From contig QJWD01000419.1 of the NCBI GenBank assembly GCA_003235465.1, forward strand, positions 1-5,615: a stretch of DNA of 5,615 nt. The letters are read 5' to 3'. This DNA comes from Nitrospirota bacterium (GTDB lineage Bacteria > Nitrospinota > Nitrospinia > Nitrospinales > VA-1). A model generated the notes under the pieces. That model ran no database searches and was not told the origin of the DNA. It was given only the letters and a program-made list of their open reading frames with translations. The translations under genes and the position numbers were made by a program. Shown piece after piece: positions 5,590 through 5,615 of this stretch; the first letter of the stretch is position 1; the number at the start of each line of letters is the position of its first letter.

Positions 5590-5615
5590 GCCCCGGCCGC
5601 CCCGCCGGGCGGGCT

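Noticed and set aside
5590..5615. CCCGCC/GGCGGG symmetry at the window end
   Set aside because: The arms leave only a one-base centre and the sequence is cut by the window edge, so no hairpin or site can be supported.

Overview
The window looks like chromosomal DNA from a flagellated, GC-rich Gram-negative bacterium. It combines a sigma-54 enhancer-binding protein (EBP), a -24/-12 promoter, rod and basal-body flagellar genes, a SpoVG-family protein and the short (~430-residue) form of S-adenosylhomocysteine hydrolase. That set fits Deltaproteobacteria in the broad sense or a neighbouring phylum. The lineage is inferred from gene content and not proven. No mobile element, CRISPR array, tRNA or rRNA was seen.

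Layout. Positions 1-1220 (minus) hold ahcY, cut by the window edge before its last ~28 codons. A 143-bp divergent spacer (1221-1363) follows, with a possible structured ahcY leader and weak overlapping promoters. Positions 1364-1630 (plus) encode an 88-residue SpoVG-family protein. It converges on a long minus-strand gene (1639-4473) across a GC hairpin that contains the latter's stop codon. That gene encodes a 944-residue EBP with three GAF-like domains, an intact sigma-54-contacting AAA+ domain (GAFTGA present) and a C-terminal tail that does not look like the usual Fis-type helix-turn-helix. A 274-bp divergent spacer (4474-4747) carries a -24/-12 sigma-54 promoter facing flgB, a perfect 7-bp inverted repeat about 115-130 bp upstream of the predicted transcript start, and a sigma-70-like promoter facing the EBP gene. 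Then come flgB (4748-5167), a 17-codon minigene where flgC would normally lie, fliE (5224-5535) and a strong intrinsic terminator (5555-5589).

How the parts fit. The spacer reads as a compact regulatory circuit. The GAF-sensing EBP would be made from its own housekeeping-type promoter, bind the dyad upstream, and activate sigma-54 RNA polymerase at the flgB-fliE promoter. FlgB (proximal rod) and FliE (MS-ring/rod junction) act early in flagellar assembly, so this would be an early control point. The most unusual points are the use of a triple-GAF EBP with an atypical tail next to flagellar genes, and the absence of flgC between flgB and fliE, where a coupled mini-ORF and an unused Shine-Dalgarno sequence remain. 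ahcY and spoVG look like ordinary neighbours with no evident functional link.
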